From NCBI RefSeq assembly GCF_002835805.1, contig NZ_PISE01000004.1:1-64000 (forward strand): a stretch of DNA of 64,000 bases. The letters run 5' to 3'. Numbering within the stretch: position 1 is the stretch's first letter; each line of letters begins with the position of its first letter. The notes beneath the pieces were generated by a model. It was not told the DNA's origin. It saw only the letters and a program-made list of their open reading frames with translations, and searched no databases. A program made the translations under genes and the position numbers. This stretch comes from Niallia nealsonii (GTDB taxonomy: Bacteria > Bacillota > Bacilli > Bacillales > Cytobacillaceae). Shown here one piece after another: positions 8,983-16,489 of this stretch.

Positions 8983-9559
8983 GAATACCTTGTTGATTGA
9001 GTCTGAGACTATTAAAGACTTGATTTCTGATGTATCAAAAGAGGCAGTTTTTCAAGTGATCGAGGAAATTAAAGCGTGTAAAGGGCGAGTGGTAGTAGCT
9101 GGCTGTGGGACTTCAGGCGTTGCGGCAAAGAAAATAGTTCATAGCTTATGCTGCATTGAAAGGCCGGCGTATTATTTAAATCCATCAGATGCTGTTCATG
9201 GTCAGCTGGGGCTTGTTCAAGAGGAAGATCTTATTATCCTTCTATCAAAGGGTGGAAAAACAAGTGAAATTGCAAGCTTAATTCCCGCTTTAAAATCAAA
9301 GAATGTAAAGATGATCGCTGTAACGGAAAATGTTGATTCTATTATTGCGAAGGAAGCAGATATTATCTTAAAAGTGCAAGTGAAAAGAGAACCATGTCCC
9401 TTTAATATGTTGGCAACGGCCAGTACGCTTGCGGTTATTTCCTTATTTGACGCCATTACCATTTCACTGATGCATGAAATGAATTATACAAAAGATCAAT
9501 TTGCTGTTATTCATCCAGGTGGAGCAGTTGGAGAGCAATTATTAAATAAAAGCAGATAG
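8954..9559 (+). CDS. SIS-domain sugar-phosphate isomerase (KdsD/GutQ-like, no CBS domains)
   Basis: Sugar-phosphate isomerase domain of 201 aa. [15 protein letters not shown] (47-60), [13 protein letters not shown] (74-86) and [14 protein letters not shown] (183-196) follow the arabinose-5-phosphate isomerase pattern, including the two conserved histidines (H82, H188). The usual ISxSGET loop reads LSKGGKT, and the C-terminal CBS pair of KdsD is missing, so the protein is shorter than the classical 320 aa. The start chosen is the ATG at 8954, which has an AAAGTGAGG SD inside the end of the kinase gene; an upstream in-frame start would lack one. It probably interconverts the phosphorylated pentulose made by the kinase. 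The exact substrate is unknown. Confidence 0.75.
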   Translation: MAAERWEYVENTLLIESETIKDLISDVSKEAVFQVIEEIKACKGRVVVAGCGTSGVAAKKIVHSLCCIERPAYYLNPSDAVHGQLGLVQEEDLIILLSKGGKTSEIASLIPALKSKNVKMIAVTENVDSIIAKEADIILKVQVKREPCPFNMLATASTLAVISLFDAITISLMHEMNYTKDQFAVIHPGGAVGEQLLNKSR

Positions 9560-9583
9560 TTTTCTGCTCTATGAGTGAAAGGG

Positions 9584-9624
9584 AAAAGAGGAACTAGCAA
9601 AAGCGATTAGTTCCTCTTTTCTTT
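9584..9624 (+). terminator. Bidirectional terminator between sugar operon and divergent sensor gene
   Basis: Perfect 13-bp stem AAAAGAGGAACTA (9584-9596) / TAGTTCCTCTTTT (9608-9620), followed by a T-rich run. It closes the operon beginning at 2341 and, on the other strand, the convergent binding-protein gene. Confidence 0.88.
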
Positions 9625-9636
9625 TTATTATGTAGG

Positions 9637-10620
9637 CTAATAAGTTTGATTTAAATAGCTTTGTGCATTTTCTAGTGTAAATATTCTTCCAGGCTGAATA
9701 ATTCGAACAGGGATTTTTACTCCCATTTGATGTTGATCTATTACTTGAAAGGCTTTTTCTCCAAGAAAGGGACTGCATTCAATTGTTGCCCCAATTTCTC
9801 CAGAAATGATGGCTTTTAATGCGTCTTTTTCTCCATCAATAGAGACAATAACGGTATCTATCCCTGGCTTTTTTCCTGCTGCTTTTAATGCCTGGATGGC
9901 TCCGATAGAACTTTCATCTGCATGAGAGTATACAGCGGTAATGTTTTCATCAACCGTTTGAATCATATTTTCCATTACTTTTTGTCCGGTAGATCTAGCA
10001 GATTCCCCAGATTGCGATTCAATTATTTTCATATTTGGATACTTATTTATAATATTGCGAAAACCCAATGCACGCAGTTTGGCAGGAGTAGAATTTGTAG
10101 TAGCCGATATTTCTACTATATTCGCTTTTCCGTTTGTCTTATGTACGAGCCATTTTGCCGCTTGCTCGCCTTCCCAAATATAATCTGCTGCTATAAAAGT
10201 TAAATAATCTTCTCCAGGTTTTCCTTTTGCTTCACGATCTATTAAAATAACCGGAACATTTTTTTCCTTGGCCATCTGTAGTGCTGGTGCAAGTTCATCA
10301 TATTGGCGTGGCGCTAAAATAAGATAATCCACGTTGCTTTCTAGAATTTGTTTTACGTCTTTTAATTGTTTTTCTGAGGAACCTTGTGCATCGAAATAAA
10401 TAAGGTCCGCATTTTTTTCTCTGGCTTCCTTTTTTATACTGTTCGTTTCGGCAATTCTCCATGGATTATTATTTTCTGCTTGTGAAAATCCCACTTTGAG
10501 CCGATCGTTTTGTTCCTGCTGCAAAAGTTTTGGCGATGACGAAGTTTCCTTGCATGATGTTAATAAGAAAAGAATTATTACATTTAGAAACATGAATAAA
10601 ACAATGCGTAATCTTATCAT
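9637..10620 (-). CDS. Sugar-binding lipoprotein, sensor of three-component system (AraP/YtfQ-like)
   Basis: Extracellular sugar-binding protein, 327 aa. The lipobox is LLTSC with Cys23. The mature part follows the YtfQ pattern (VGFSQAENNNPWRIAETNSIK near residue 43, and an SQSGESARSTGQKVMENMIQ segment), that is, the galactofuranose/arabinose-binding group. No permease or ATPase adjoins it. It lies divergent to a histidine kinase, so it probably presents the ligand to the kinase, as AraP does for AraS-AraT in Geobacillus stearothermophilus. Its family differs from that of the importer's own binding protein. Low-affinity transport use cannot be excluded. Confidence 0.8.
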   Translation of the reverse strand: MIRLRIVLFMFLNVIILFLLTSCKETSSSPKLLQQEQNDRLKVGFSQAENNNPWRIAETNSIKKEAREKNADLIYFDAQGSSEKQLKDVKQILESNVDYLILAPRQYDELAPALQMAKEKNVPVILIDREAKGKPGEDYLTFIAADYIWEGEQAAKWLVHKTNGKANIVEISATTNSTPAKLRALGFRNIINKYPNMKIIESQSGESARSTGQKVMENMIQTVDENITAVYSHADESSIGAIQALKAAGKKPGIDTVIVSIDGEKDALKAIISGEIGATIECSPFLGEKAFQVIDQHQMGVKIPVRIIQPGRIFTLENAQSYLNQTY

Positions 10621-10640
10621 CCATTGCTCTCCCTTTTATA

Positions 10641-10654
10641 TGAAAACGCTTTAT
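10641..10654 (-). promoter_or_regulatory. Possible cre site upstream of the sensor gene
   Basis: Read on the minus strand, ATAAAGCGTTTTCA agrees with TGWAANCGNTNWCA except at the first two positions. It lies about 20 bp upstream of the binding-protein start, so CcpA may repress sensor synthesis. Weaker than the site at 2290. Confidence 0.4.
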
Positions 10655-10802
10655 ACATTTCTTAAAGAATAACACATTTTTATAGAAATTCCTTTAAAAA
10701 AATAATAGGAAATAGATTATTTTCTCCATTAAATTCCTATATAATGAAAGCAGATTATAGGGTGAAATTCCAAATTCATGAACGATAGGTCGGAATGAGA
10801 AG

Positions 10803-12587
10803 ATGATACTAAATAAATTTTACGCTAATTTATCTTTGCAGAGGAAACTGCTTCTTCAATTTATTATTCTTTCGATAGTACCTATTATCTTAATAGGCAT
10901 CGTCGCTTTTTTTGTCAGCTATAATGTAACAAAAAATAATGCTGTTCAATACAGCAAAGAAATCGTCCATCAATCCACACAAAAAATGGATGAGCTGTTA
11001 ATGGGAGTGACAAAAACGGCCTCTATGACCGCAGATGAACCAGCCATCCAAGAGGCCTTAAGAAAACCATTAAGCAATAAGATAGCCGATCGGTATGCAA
11101 AAGAATTAGATATTAATACACGATTGAATTTTTATCAAAGCTATAATGATAAACTCTTTGGCATATATGTAATTGGTCGGAACGGCGGATTATATAAATC
11201 CAATTATGGAACAGAAAAGGAAGCAACAAGTGATGCGGCGTGGTATACAAAAATCGCATCTTCAAACGATATTACCTGGTTTCAGACAAGCAAAGAGTCG
11301 CAGATTGTCCATACTGCTGGAGAATATTTAATAGCGGCCGGGCTTCCGATCAAGGATAAAGCAAATGGCAACATATCTGGAGTGGTTATGGTAGATATAC
11401 CGGAACAAGAATTGTCTAAAATAGTGGAAGCAAAGCTTGGAAAAACAGGATATATGTTTATTGTAGATGATCAAGATTATGTGGTAACCCATTTTAATAG
11501 AAATCTTCTTGCACAGAAAGCAGAGTTAGAACCTACTAAAAAAGTAGAGAAGATGCAAGAGGCGTTAGTGAAATATTCGAAGCATTATATTTATATAGAA
11601 GAAACCTCTTCTGTAACAGGATGGAAAATTGTTGGAATGATTCCGCTAAATGAATTAACAAGAGAAAGCATTATTATTAGGAATATTATTATTGGCATTT
11701 TTGTTATTGTCTGTACCATCGCTATTATTTTTTCCTGGCATTTCTCTCGGCGTACCGTGCAGCCAATTAAAGAGGTATCAACCTTAATGAAAAAGGTAGA
11801 AGCCGGCGATTTCTCTATTAAGATGCCAACCAAAAATCAAGATGAAATAGGGCAGCTGAGTGAAAGTTTTAATGTGATGATTCGAAAGCTGCAAGGATTA
11901 ATGGATAGTGTCCGAAAAGAACAAGAATCACTTCGCCAAGCAGAACTTAAGTCGCTTCAATATCAGATTAATCCTCATTTTCTATACAACACCCTTGATT
12001 CCATTGTATGGCTCGTTCGATCAAAAAAAAATGATGACGCTATCAAAATGGTAATGGCGATTACAAAGCTATTCCGAATAGGAATCAGCAAGGGAAAAGA
12101 TATTATTTCTATTAAAGAAGAAATAGAGCATGTAGAAAACTATTTAATTATTCAACAGATGAGATATGCCAAAAAGTTTGACTATACGATAGATTTTCCT
12201 GAAAACTTATATCCTTATCAGGTTTTTAAAGTGATCCTGCAGCCCATTGTGGAGAATGCCATCTATCATGGTGTAAAGCTGAAACGGGAAAAAGGCCATA
12301 TATGGCTGTCGGGAATCGAAACAGAAGAATACATTATGCTGATCGTCAAAGATACTGGATTAGGGATGGAGGAAGATGTACTTCAAAAATTAAACAATAC
12401 ACTAAAAGATGCTCCAGGAGAAAAGCTGAATATTTATGGAATCAAAAATGTGGAAGAACGCATCAAATTATTTTTTGGAAGCAGTTATGGACTAACTTTT
12501 CGCAGCGTATATGGAGAAGGAACAACGGTAGAAATAAAAATTCCAAAAGTGATTGGAGTAATGAATAATGAAAGTACTGTTAGTTGA
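10803..12587 (+). CDS. Sensor histidine kinase (YesM/AraS-like)
   Basis: Membrane sensor kinase of the LytS/YesM type, 594 aa. Transmembrane helices near residues 15-38 and 290-312 flank an extracellular region of about 250 residues that looks like a Cache-type sensor. A HAMP linker (RRTVQPIKEVSTLM) follows. The phospho-acceptor histidine lies in LQYQINPHFLYNTLDSI, and the HATPase domain has VENAIYHG and DTGLGM. The gene overlaps the response-regulator gene by 20 nt. Together with the divergent binding protein and the sugar operon, it forms a typical three-component sugar-sensing cassette. Confidence 0.92.
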   Translation: MILNKFYANLSLQRKLLLQFIILSIVPIILIGIVAFFVSYNVTKNNAVQYSKEIVHQSTQKMDELLMGVTKTASMTADEPAIQEALRKPLSNKIADRYAKELDINTRLNFYQSYNDKLFGIYVIGRNGGLYKSNYGTEKEATSDAAWYTKIASSNDITWFQTSKESQIVHTAGEYLIAAGLPIKDKANGNISGVVMVDIPEQELSKIVEAKLGKTGYMFIVDDQDYVVTHFNRNLLAQKAELEPTKKVEKMQEALVKYSKHYIYIEETSSVTGWKIVGMIPLNELTRESIIIRNIIIGIFVIVCTIAIIFSWHFSRRTVQPIKEVSTLMKKVEAGDFSIKMPTKNQDEIGQLSESFNVMIRKLQGLMDSVRKEQESLRQAELKSLQYQINPHFLYNTLDSIVWLVRSKKNDDAIKMVMAITKLFRIGISKGKDIISIKEEIEHVENYLIIQQMRYAKKFDYTIDFPENLYPYQVFKVILQPIVENAIYHGVKLKREKGHIWLSGIETEEYIMLIVKDTGLGMEEDVLQKLNNTLKDAPGEKLNIYGIKNVEERIKLFFGSSYGLTFRSVYGEGTTVEIKIPKVIGVMNNESTVS

Positions 12588-14148
12588 TGACGAAGAAATG
12601 ATAAGAAATGGAATCTATGAAGCGATCGACTGGGGCAAATTGGGCATGGAGGTCATTGGTCAGGCGGAAGATGGAGAAGAGGCGCTGCAAATTTTTCAAG
12701 AATTAGAGCCACAATTAATTCTAACAGACATTAAAATGCCCTTTATGGATGGCTTAGAGCTTGTAGAAAAAGTAAAAAGGTTATCGGCAGATACATACAT
12801 TATCATTATTAGTGGGTATGATGAATTTCAGTATGCTCAAAAAGCAGTCAAGTTAGGAGCCAATGACTTTATTCTGAAACCAATCGATTTGGATTACTTA
12901 GAGCAGCTGCTTGTGAAAATAAAAATGGATGATGAACAGAAAAAAATGAAGGCATTAGAGGAGAATACACTAAAAGAAAGAGCCGTTCAAAGTTTAACGG
13001 TTTTAAAGGCAGATTTTTTTAAAGAGCTTATATTTCGCAAGCTGACAGATGAGCAAGTGAAAGAAAAGATACAGGAATTATGGACAGGAAATATATTTGC
13101 TTATAATAGTGTGATGATTATCCAGTTAGATGAATCTGATAAGGATAATCAAGCTGTTTATCCACTTTTTCATTTTGTGAAAGAAAGGATGGCTAAGGAA
13201 CAGAGTCAGCATTTTGTAGAAATGAATAAAAATGAATTAGTTATTTGTCTGTTAGGCGAGAATGAATTTGTCGTAAACAATCGTATGAAGATGATAATGA
13301 ATACCATTCGTTCTTTTCAGGTCCAATATGCCGCCTATTCCTTTACCATTGCATTAGGAACTGTTTACTCTAGTCTAGCATCTTTACCTGATTCCTATGA
13401 AGAAGCGCTAGAGGCGTTAGGCTATAAATTTATTCTGGGAAATAATCAAAATATTTTTTATGAAAAAATAAAGGAAAAGAAAGAAAACCAGGCAAGCATT
13501 ATTAAAAATATCGATCAAGAAATCATTTATTCGATTGATTTTACGGACAAAGAGAATATTAAAGTAGAAGTAACAAGGTTATTCTCTAATATAAAGAGTG
13601 CAGGCAGAGACTCTTATCTTTATTCTCAATTGATTGTAAGCAGTATTTATATGTCTTCTATCCAAACTTTAAATGAAGTTGGCGGGAATATGGGAGAAAT
13701 ATTTGAGGACCCAATGAAGGAACTGAAACAGATATCAAAAAGCCATACTATTGAGGATGCTTTACATCAATTATTAACTAGCTTATATAAGATAGCCGAT
13801 TATGTAAATAAACGGGGCGGAGGAAAAATTCCTAATTTAATAGATAAAGCAAAAAGATATATGACTCAAAACTTTCAAACGCCTTCTCTATCCTTGGATG
13901 ATGCTGCTAGTCATATTAACGTAAGCAACAGTTACTTTAGTATTATCTTTAAACAGGAAACAGGCTATACTTTTGTCGATTATCTAACCTTGCTGCGCAT
14001 GGAAAAAGCCAAGTACTTATTAAAAGCGTCCAGTTATCGTACATATGAAATCTCAGAGTTGGTAGGATATAATAACTCAACTTACTTTAGCACTTTATTT
14101 AAAAGACAGTTTGGCTGCTCTCCTAGTGAGTATCGGAAGAAGGTTTAA
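12568..14148 (+). CDS. AraC-type two-component response regulator (YesN/AraT-like)
   Basis: Response regulator of 526 aa. The receiver domain holds the phospho-acceptor D54 in LTDIKMPFMDG and the conserved K105 in ILKP. A long central region, weakly conserved as in YesN proteins, links it to a C-terminal AraC/XylS pair of helix-turn-helix motifs (about 425-526, ending CSPSEYRKKV). It is translationally coupled to the kinase gene. The most likely target is the operon starting at 2341, perhaps through the inverted repeat at 2198-2236. Confidence 0.92.
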   Translation: MKVLLVDDEEMIRNGIYEAIDWGKLGMEVIGQAEDGEEALQIFQELEPQLILTDIKMPFMDGLELVEKVKRLSADTYIIIISGYDEFQYAQKAVKLGANDFILKPIDLDYLEQLLVKIKMDDEQKKMKALEENTLKERAVQSLTVLKADFFKELIFRKLTDEQVKEKIQELWTGNIFAYNSVMIIQLDESDKDNQAVYPLFHFVKERMAKEQSQHFVEMNKNELVICLLGENEFVVNNRMKMIMNTIRSFQVQYAAYSFTIALGTVYSSLASLPDSYEEALEALGYKFILGNNQNIFYEKIKEKKENQASIIKNIDQEIIYSIDFTDKENIKVEVTRLFSNIKSAGRDSYLYSQLIVSSIYMSSIQTLNEVGGNMGEIFEDPMKELKQISKSHTIEDALHQLLTSLYKIADYVNKRGGGKIPNLIDKAKRYMTQNFQTPSLSLDDAASHINVSNSYFSIIFKQETGYTFVDYLTLLRMEKAKYLLKASSYRTYEISELVGYNNSTYFSTLFKRQFGCSPSEYRKKV

Positions 14149-14186
14149 GGAGATTCCTTAATAATTGCAGTATATGACACCCTTAT

Positions 14187-14236
14187 GAAAATAAAGTGAA
14201 ACTTCAATCAGTGGGGGTTTTACTACCCCTTAATGC
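14187..14236 (-). repeat. ACGGGC-type intergenic repeat, short form
   Basis: Read on the minus strand, this carries ATCCGGCATTAAGGGGTAG, then ACCCCCACTGATTGAAG and TTTCACTTTAT. The same series appears near 29480, 41198 and 62490. It lies between the response regulator gene and its terminator. Confidence 0.7.
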
Positions 14237-14276
14237 CGGATAAATTTTCAAAAAAAATAAACAGGAAGTGGGAATG

Positions 14277-14310
14277 AAACGGCTGCATGTTGCTGCCGTT
14301 TTATTTTTTA
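14277..14310 (+). terminator. Terminator of the kinase/response-regulator operon
   Basis: Stem AAACGGC (14277-14283) / GCCGTTT (14295-14301) followed by TATTTTTT. The region from here to 14490 is AT-rich and shows no gene. Confidence 0.75.
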
Positions 14311-14493
14311 CTAATAAAGGACTAGTTATAAAAGAGGCTAAACAAGAATAAGTAGATTAACATTCGATTATAGGTAAAAAGATATAAATATAAATAATAA
14401 TCAGAAAATAAAATGGGTCTATTTTAATGTATCGTTCGTTAAAGTGTGATGAAATAATCATTTTTGTATTTAATAAAGAACAAACTTTCAAAT

Positions 14494-14583
14494 TATGGTA
14501 TAGTAATTACCATAAATAGTTATTTTAATTCTATAATACTTTCTTGCTGCATACTAATTAATTTATAAATAGTTATTTGAATT
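14494..14583 (+). repeat. Palindrome and 19-bp direct repeats upstream of a micro-protein gene
   Basis: TATGGTA (14494-14500) is complemented by TACCATA (14508-14514). Beginning inside the second arm, ATAAATAGTTATTT(T)AATT at 14512-14530 recurs with one change at 14565-14583, a 53-bp period. The block ends about 30 bp before the gene at 14615, so it may hold promoter or regulator sites. No protein is known to bind it. Confidence 0.5.
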
Positions 14584-14614
14584 TTTAATGGTGATAGAGG
14601 AGGAGTTTTTGAGC

Positions 14615-14707
14615 ATGAAAAGAATACTTTGCTTTTTTAAAAGGAAACATAAGTACAGCTATTATTCTGATTGCTGTGTACGCTGTGGAAAAAATAAAGC
14701 TGTATAG
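14615..14707 (+). CDS. 30-aa cysteine-motif micro-protein, paralogue of 48410-48514
   Basis: Small ORF with a strong SD (AGAGGAGGAG) about 10 nt upstream of the ATG. The product is basic, with aromatic residues (KHKYSYYSD) followed by CCVRCGK, a zinc-knuckle-like CxxC. A second ORF on the opposite strand at 48410-48514 encodes KHKYSYYSD-x-CVRCGK in the same arrangement, with different codons around it. That conservation argues for a real protein. It resembles small CxRCGK proteins often found near prophages, but the family is not certain. It lies about 260 bp upstream of the c-di-GMP riboswitch. Confidence 0.65.
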   Translation: MKRILCFFKRKHKYSYYSDCCVRCGKNKAV

Positions 14708-14969
14708 GGTTAAAATTCAGATGATTTAGAAAAATATTCTTTTTGAATGATAAGGGGAGTTTTCTAATGATTGAATAGGCGCTACCATATGGATCTATAA
14801 ACAAAAGCATCTAGTATAACTAAACCAGTAGTTTAGAGCTAGTAATGAACCAACTTCTTTTAAAATCTAAATTATACAGATTCTTGTCGAAATAATAGGA
14901 AATAAAATGATTTAATAAATGAAATATATAGTACTATTTTGCTATAGTTCATTAAAATCAGGAATTAAG

Positions 14970-15073
14970 ATAAAGGCAAACCTCTCGAAAGATTGGGACG
15001 CAAAGTTACAGGTCTAATGTTGGATACAACGATGACAGCTGAACTGCCTAAAATAACTGTTATTTTAGGAGGG
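14970..15073 (+). promoter_or_regulatory. c-di-GMP-I (GEMM) riboswitch with SD-masking hairpin
   Basis: The aptamer follows the GEMM-I pattern: AAAGGCAAACC at the 5' side, a GAAA tetraloop closing a helix (14983-14995), the signature GGGACGCAAAG (14995-15005), GGTCTAA (15011-15017), the small hairpin GTTGGATACAAC, and ACAGCTGAACTGCC at the 3' side. The closing helix pairs AGGCA (14974-14978) with TGCCT (15045-15049). The last CCT of that strand also begins a 10-bp hairpin, CCTAAAATAA (15047-15056) / TTATTTTAGG (15060-15069), whose right arm contains the AGG of the Shine-Dalgarno sequence AGGAGG (15067-15072). Aptamer folding and SD masking therefore compete, which predicts that c-di-GMP turns translation on. 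No U tract follows the hairpin, so control should be translational. Confidence 0.85.
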
Positions 15074-15086
15074 TACATAATTTTAT

Positions 15087-15209
15087 ATGACAACATGTAT
15101 GTTTAATGAAGAAGAACTAGACAAAGAATGGTTGAAATTGCTTTTAGAAGCTAAGAATTTAGGAATGACAATGGAAGAAATAAGAAAATTCCTTCTGGCC
15201 TCTTTATAA
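15087..15209 (+). CDS. SinI-like antirepressor, 40 aa
   Basis: Small protein made almost entirely of a SinI-type segment: LDKEWLKLLLEAKNLGMTMEEIRKFLL matches B. subtilis SinI LDQEWVELMVEAKEANISPEEIRKYLLL residue for residue in spacing. SinI binds the biofilm repressor SinR and removes it from DNA. The ATG at 15087 is the only possible start after the SD, because an in-frame stop occurs at 15078; the SD spacing is long (14 nt). It lacks the C-terminal tail of B. subtilis SinI. No SinR-type partner with a dimerisation domain is seen in the window. Translation should depend on the c-di-GMP riboswitch immediately upstream. Confidence 0.85.
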   Translation: MTTCMFNEEELDKEWLKLLLEAKNLGMTMEEIRKFLLASL

Positions 15210-15222
15210 GGGGTCTTTTTTT
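15197..15222 (+). terminator. Terminator overlapping the end of the SinI-like gene
   Basis: GGCCTCT (15197-15203) pairs with AGGGGTC (15209-15215) across a five-base loop, then seven Ts. The stem includes the last codons and the stop. The following 240 bp up to the next gene are AT-rich and show no feature. Confidence 0.75.
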
Positions 15223-15463
15223 ATAAATATAATGAGGAAAAGCTAACTTTTCTCCTTAATCAATCGTTTGTTTAATTTTTTGTTTCGATAAAGAAAATAA
15301 CTCTTTAATGCGGTATTAACGCTTATCAAAAGAAAAAACATTTGAAGAAATCAAAAAGAACCCCTACACTACTTTTGTTGTATGTAAATGATCTAGTTGA
15401 ATATGGAGCACAACAAACAACGGAGAAGAGTATAGAGGCTGTCTTAATCAAATCAGTGCTTTA

Positions 15464-16459
15464 CTATTTATTTTGTATTCTCTCTAAATATTTAATGATT
15501 TTTGCTGCATCTTCTTTCGAGACTTCCGCATTTTCTTCCATACGAATTGCTTTAGCCATTTGCGTATAGTACATTAAATAATTTCCTTTTATGGTATGTT
15601 TTTTTTCCATTGTTCCATCTAATTTATGAAAATCATATAGGGCATTATCTCCGTAATTAGGGTCTAAAGGCCTAACGCCTTGTATTAACTGTGTTTCTTG
15701 TTCACCCATTTTAAGGAATTGATAAGTTCCATTCGCTGTCTGGATTGTATATCTTGGTTCTTCCATTATAGCTGCAGAGCTATGTTTAATTCTTGCTACA
15801 TAATCCCCGTAATCAAAAAGAATTTCAAACCAGTCATTCACATTGGAACCTTCTCTGACTTTTTTTGTTATGGAATAGAAATCTTTGGGTTCACCAAATA
15901 ATTGTATGGCTTGATCAATAAAGTGAGCTCCTAAATCAAAAACGAAGTTTGCTCCTTCATAGCCTTGTTCACGCCATTTTTCTTGCTGCACTGGATAATT
16001 AAAATCCCAGACCATGCTAACTTCATATATTTTTTCAAAAGCACCTTGTTTTTTTAATTCAGATAGAGTTAAAAAGTCACCATCATATCGTCTATTATGA
16101 TAAGCGGAAATAAATAAGCCTTTTTCATCTGCTATTCTATTTAATTCAACAGCTTGTTCATAGGTTGCTGTATAAGGTTTTTCAACAAGAACATGTTTAT
16201 TCTTTTCTAATGCTTGCTTTGCATGCTCAAAATGTAGATGACTAGGTGTTGTTATTACTACTAGTTCAATTTCTTTATCATCTAAAAGCTCTTGATAATC
16301 TCTCACAAGATTAATATAGGGATAATCTTGTTTTGCCGTATCCCCATGACGCTGCACAACCGTTTTTAATATGAAATTCTCATGAGCATGTATAAATGGA
16401 CAATGAAATATACTTCCTGAAAATCCATATCCTAACACACCAGTTACAATTGGTTTCAT
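15464..16459 (-). CDS. Gfo/Idh/MocA oxidoreductase (IolW/YvaA-like)
   Basis: NAD(P)-dependent sugar or inositol dehydrogenase, 331 aa. The Rossmann motif is GVLGYGFSGSIFHCPFI (7-23), with the F-H-x-P-F signature typical of the YvaA/YdgJ subfamily. EKP lies at 93-95 and AYHNRRYDGDF at 119-129, where the subfamily carries catalytic residues. B. subtilis IolW (YvaA) is a scyllo-inositol dehydrogenase. The gene is the last of three on the minus strand, 30 nt after the IolE-like gene, which supports a polyol-related role. The substrate cannot be set from sequence alone. Confidence 0.85.
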   Translation of the reverse strand: MKPIVTGVLGYGFSGSIFHCPFIHAHENFILKTVVQRHGDTAKQDYPYINLVRDYQELLDDKEIELVVITTPSHLHFEHAKQALEKNKHVLVEKPYTATYEQAVELNRIADEKGLFISAYHNRRYDGDFLTLSELKKQGAFEKIYEVSMVWDFNYPVQQEKWREQGYEGANFVFDLGAHFIDQAIQLFGEPKDFYSITKKVREGSNVNDWFEILFDYGDYVARIKHSSAAIMEEPRYTIQTANGTYQFLKMGEQETQLIQGVRPLDPNYGDNALYDFHKLDGTMEKKHTIKGNYLMYYTQMAKAIRMEENAEVSKEDAAKIIKYLERIQNK

Positions 16460-16489
16460 AGTATCCTCCTCTTTAACCTGCCAATTTTA

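Noticed and set aside
15342-15569. 75-codon plus-strand ORF overlapping the IolW-like gene
   Set aside because: Its second half is antisense to a clear gene and its start lacks a usable SD.
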